From positions 1 through 6,510 of the forward strand of contig USBO01000099.1 of the NCBI GenBank assembly GCA_900552955.1: a stretch of DNA of 6,510 bases, given 5' to 3'. The notes beneath the pieces are model-generated. The model saw only the letters and a list, made by a program, of their open reading frames with translations. It ran no database searches and was not told where the DNA came from. Shown piece after piece: positions 6,128 through 6,510 of this stretch. A program made the position numbers and the translations under genes. The number at the start of each line of letters is the position of its first letter. Positions within the stretch are counted from its first letter, which is position 1. Source of the DNA: an uncultured Alistipes sp. Its GTDB lineage: Bacteria > Bacteroidota > Bacteroidia > Bacteroidales > Rikenellaceae.

Positions 6128-6510
6128 TCAGACGTTGAACAGGAAGTGCATGATGTCGCCGTCCTGCACGACGTACTCCTTGCCCTCGATGCCGATCTTG
6201 CCCACGTCGCGGCACGCCTTCTCGGAACCCAAGGCCACGTAGTCGTCGAACTTGATGACCTCGGCGCGGATGAAGCCGCGTTCGAAGTCGGTGTGGATGA
6301 CTCCGGCCGTCTGCGGTGCCTTCATCCCCTTGCGGAACGTCCATGCGCGCGTCTCGTCGGCGCCGGTGGTGAAGAACGTCTGGAGATCGAGCAATTTGTA
6401 GGCCGATTTGATGAGCCGCGCCACGCCCGACTCCTGCAGCCCCAGCTCCTCGAGGAACATCTGCCTCTCGACATACTCCTCCAGCACGGCGATGTAGTCG
6501 TCCTTTAAGG
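6128..6510 (-). CDS. ychF: Ribosome-binding ATPase YchF, C-terminal part (5' end beyond right edge)
   Basis: The last 127 residues of YchF, an Obg-related P-loop NTPase that prefers ATP, binds ribosomes and has been linked to oxidative-stress control and translation initiation. Visible parts are the end of the coiled/helical region (ERQMFLEELGLQESGVARLI) and then the complete C-terminal TGS-like domain, with LLDLQTFFTTGADETRAWTF, AGVIHTDFERGFIRAEVI, EGKEYVVQDGDIMHFLFNV and the stop. The ending near DGD.MHF.FNV is diagnostic for the family. The frame is open to the last base of the window; a GTG at 6487 is internal and is not the start. The G domain with the nucleotide-binding motifs is beyond the edge and cannot be judged here. 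Confidence 0.95.
   Translation of the reverse strand, partial: LKDDYIAVLEEYVERQMFLEELGLQESGVARLIKSAYKLLDLQTFFTTGADETRAWTFRKGMKAPQTAGVIHTDFERGFIRAEVIKFDDYVALGSEKACRDVGKIGIEGKEYVVQDGDIMHFLFNV

Noticed and set aside
4994..6508. Long open frame (504 codons) on the plus strand, opposite ychF, the SIMPL gene and the small membrane-protein gene
   Set aside because: It overlaps three genes in antisense, including two with clear family motifs, and its product resembles nothing known.

Overview
The window looks like a chromosomal segment from a high-GC member of the Bacteroidales; an Alistipes-like gut bacterium is my best guess. The reasons are a SusC/RagA-type outer-membrane receptor, a TAnnTTTG-type promoter in front of it, no recognisable Shine-Dalgarno sequences, and GC-rich coding DNA interrupted by one very AT-rich promoter block. 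All six protein-coding genes lie on the minus strand, so transcription runs from the right edge to the left edge.

Right part (5048-6510): the 3' end of ychF (ribosome-binding ATPase) is followed after about 54 bases by a membrane-anchored SIMPL-domain protein. A small two-helix membrane protein then starts at the base directly after the SIMPL stop codon. These are probably co-transcribed, at least the last two.

Middle (2636-4872): gltX encodes glutamyl-tRNA synthetase. Its stop codon overlaps by one base (TAATG) the start of a 234-residue aldose-1-epimerase-fold protein in which both expected catalytic histidines appear to be replaced. A strong hairpin at 2581-2612 closes this pair.

Left part (1-2580): about 390 non-coding bases, the first 240 GC-rich and full of inverted repeats and the last part AT-rich with a good promoter, lead into a SusC-like TonB-dependent receptor. 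The receptor runs off the left edge with about 730 of an expected roughly 1000 residues visible. A SusD-type lipoprotein would be expected just beyond the edge.

I did not find a clearly new multi-gene system. The most interesting signals are two nine-base G/C homopolymers, one inside the susC-like gene where a one-base slip would truncate the receptor within about 35 codons, and one upstream of its promoter. Next are the apparently catalysis-dead mutarotase-like protein coupled to gltX, and the hairpin-rich intergenic block, which may be an interspersed repeat or a structured RNA.
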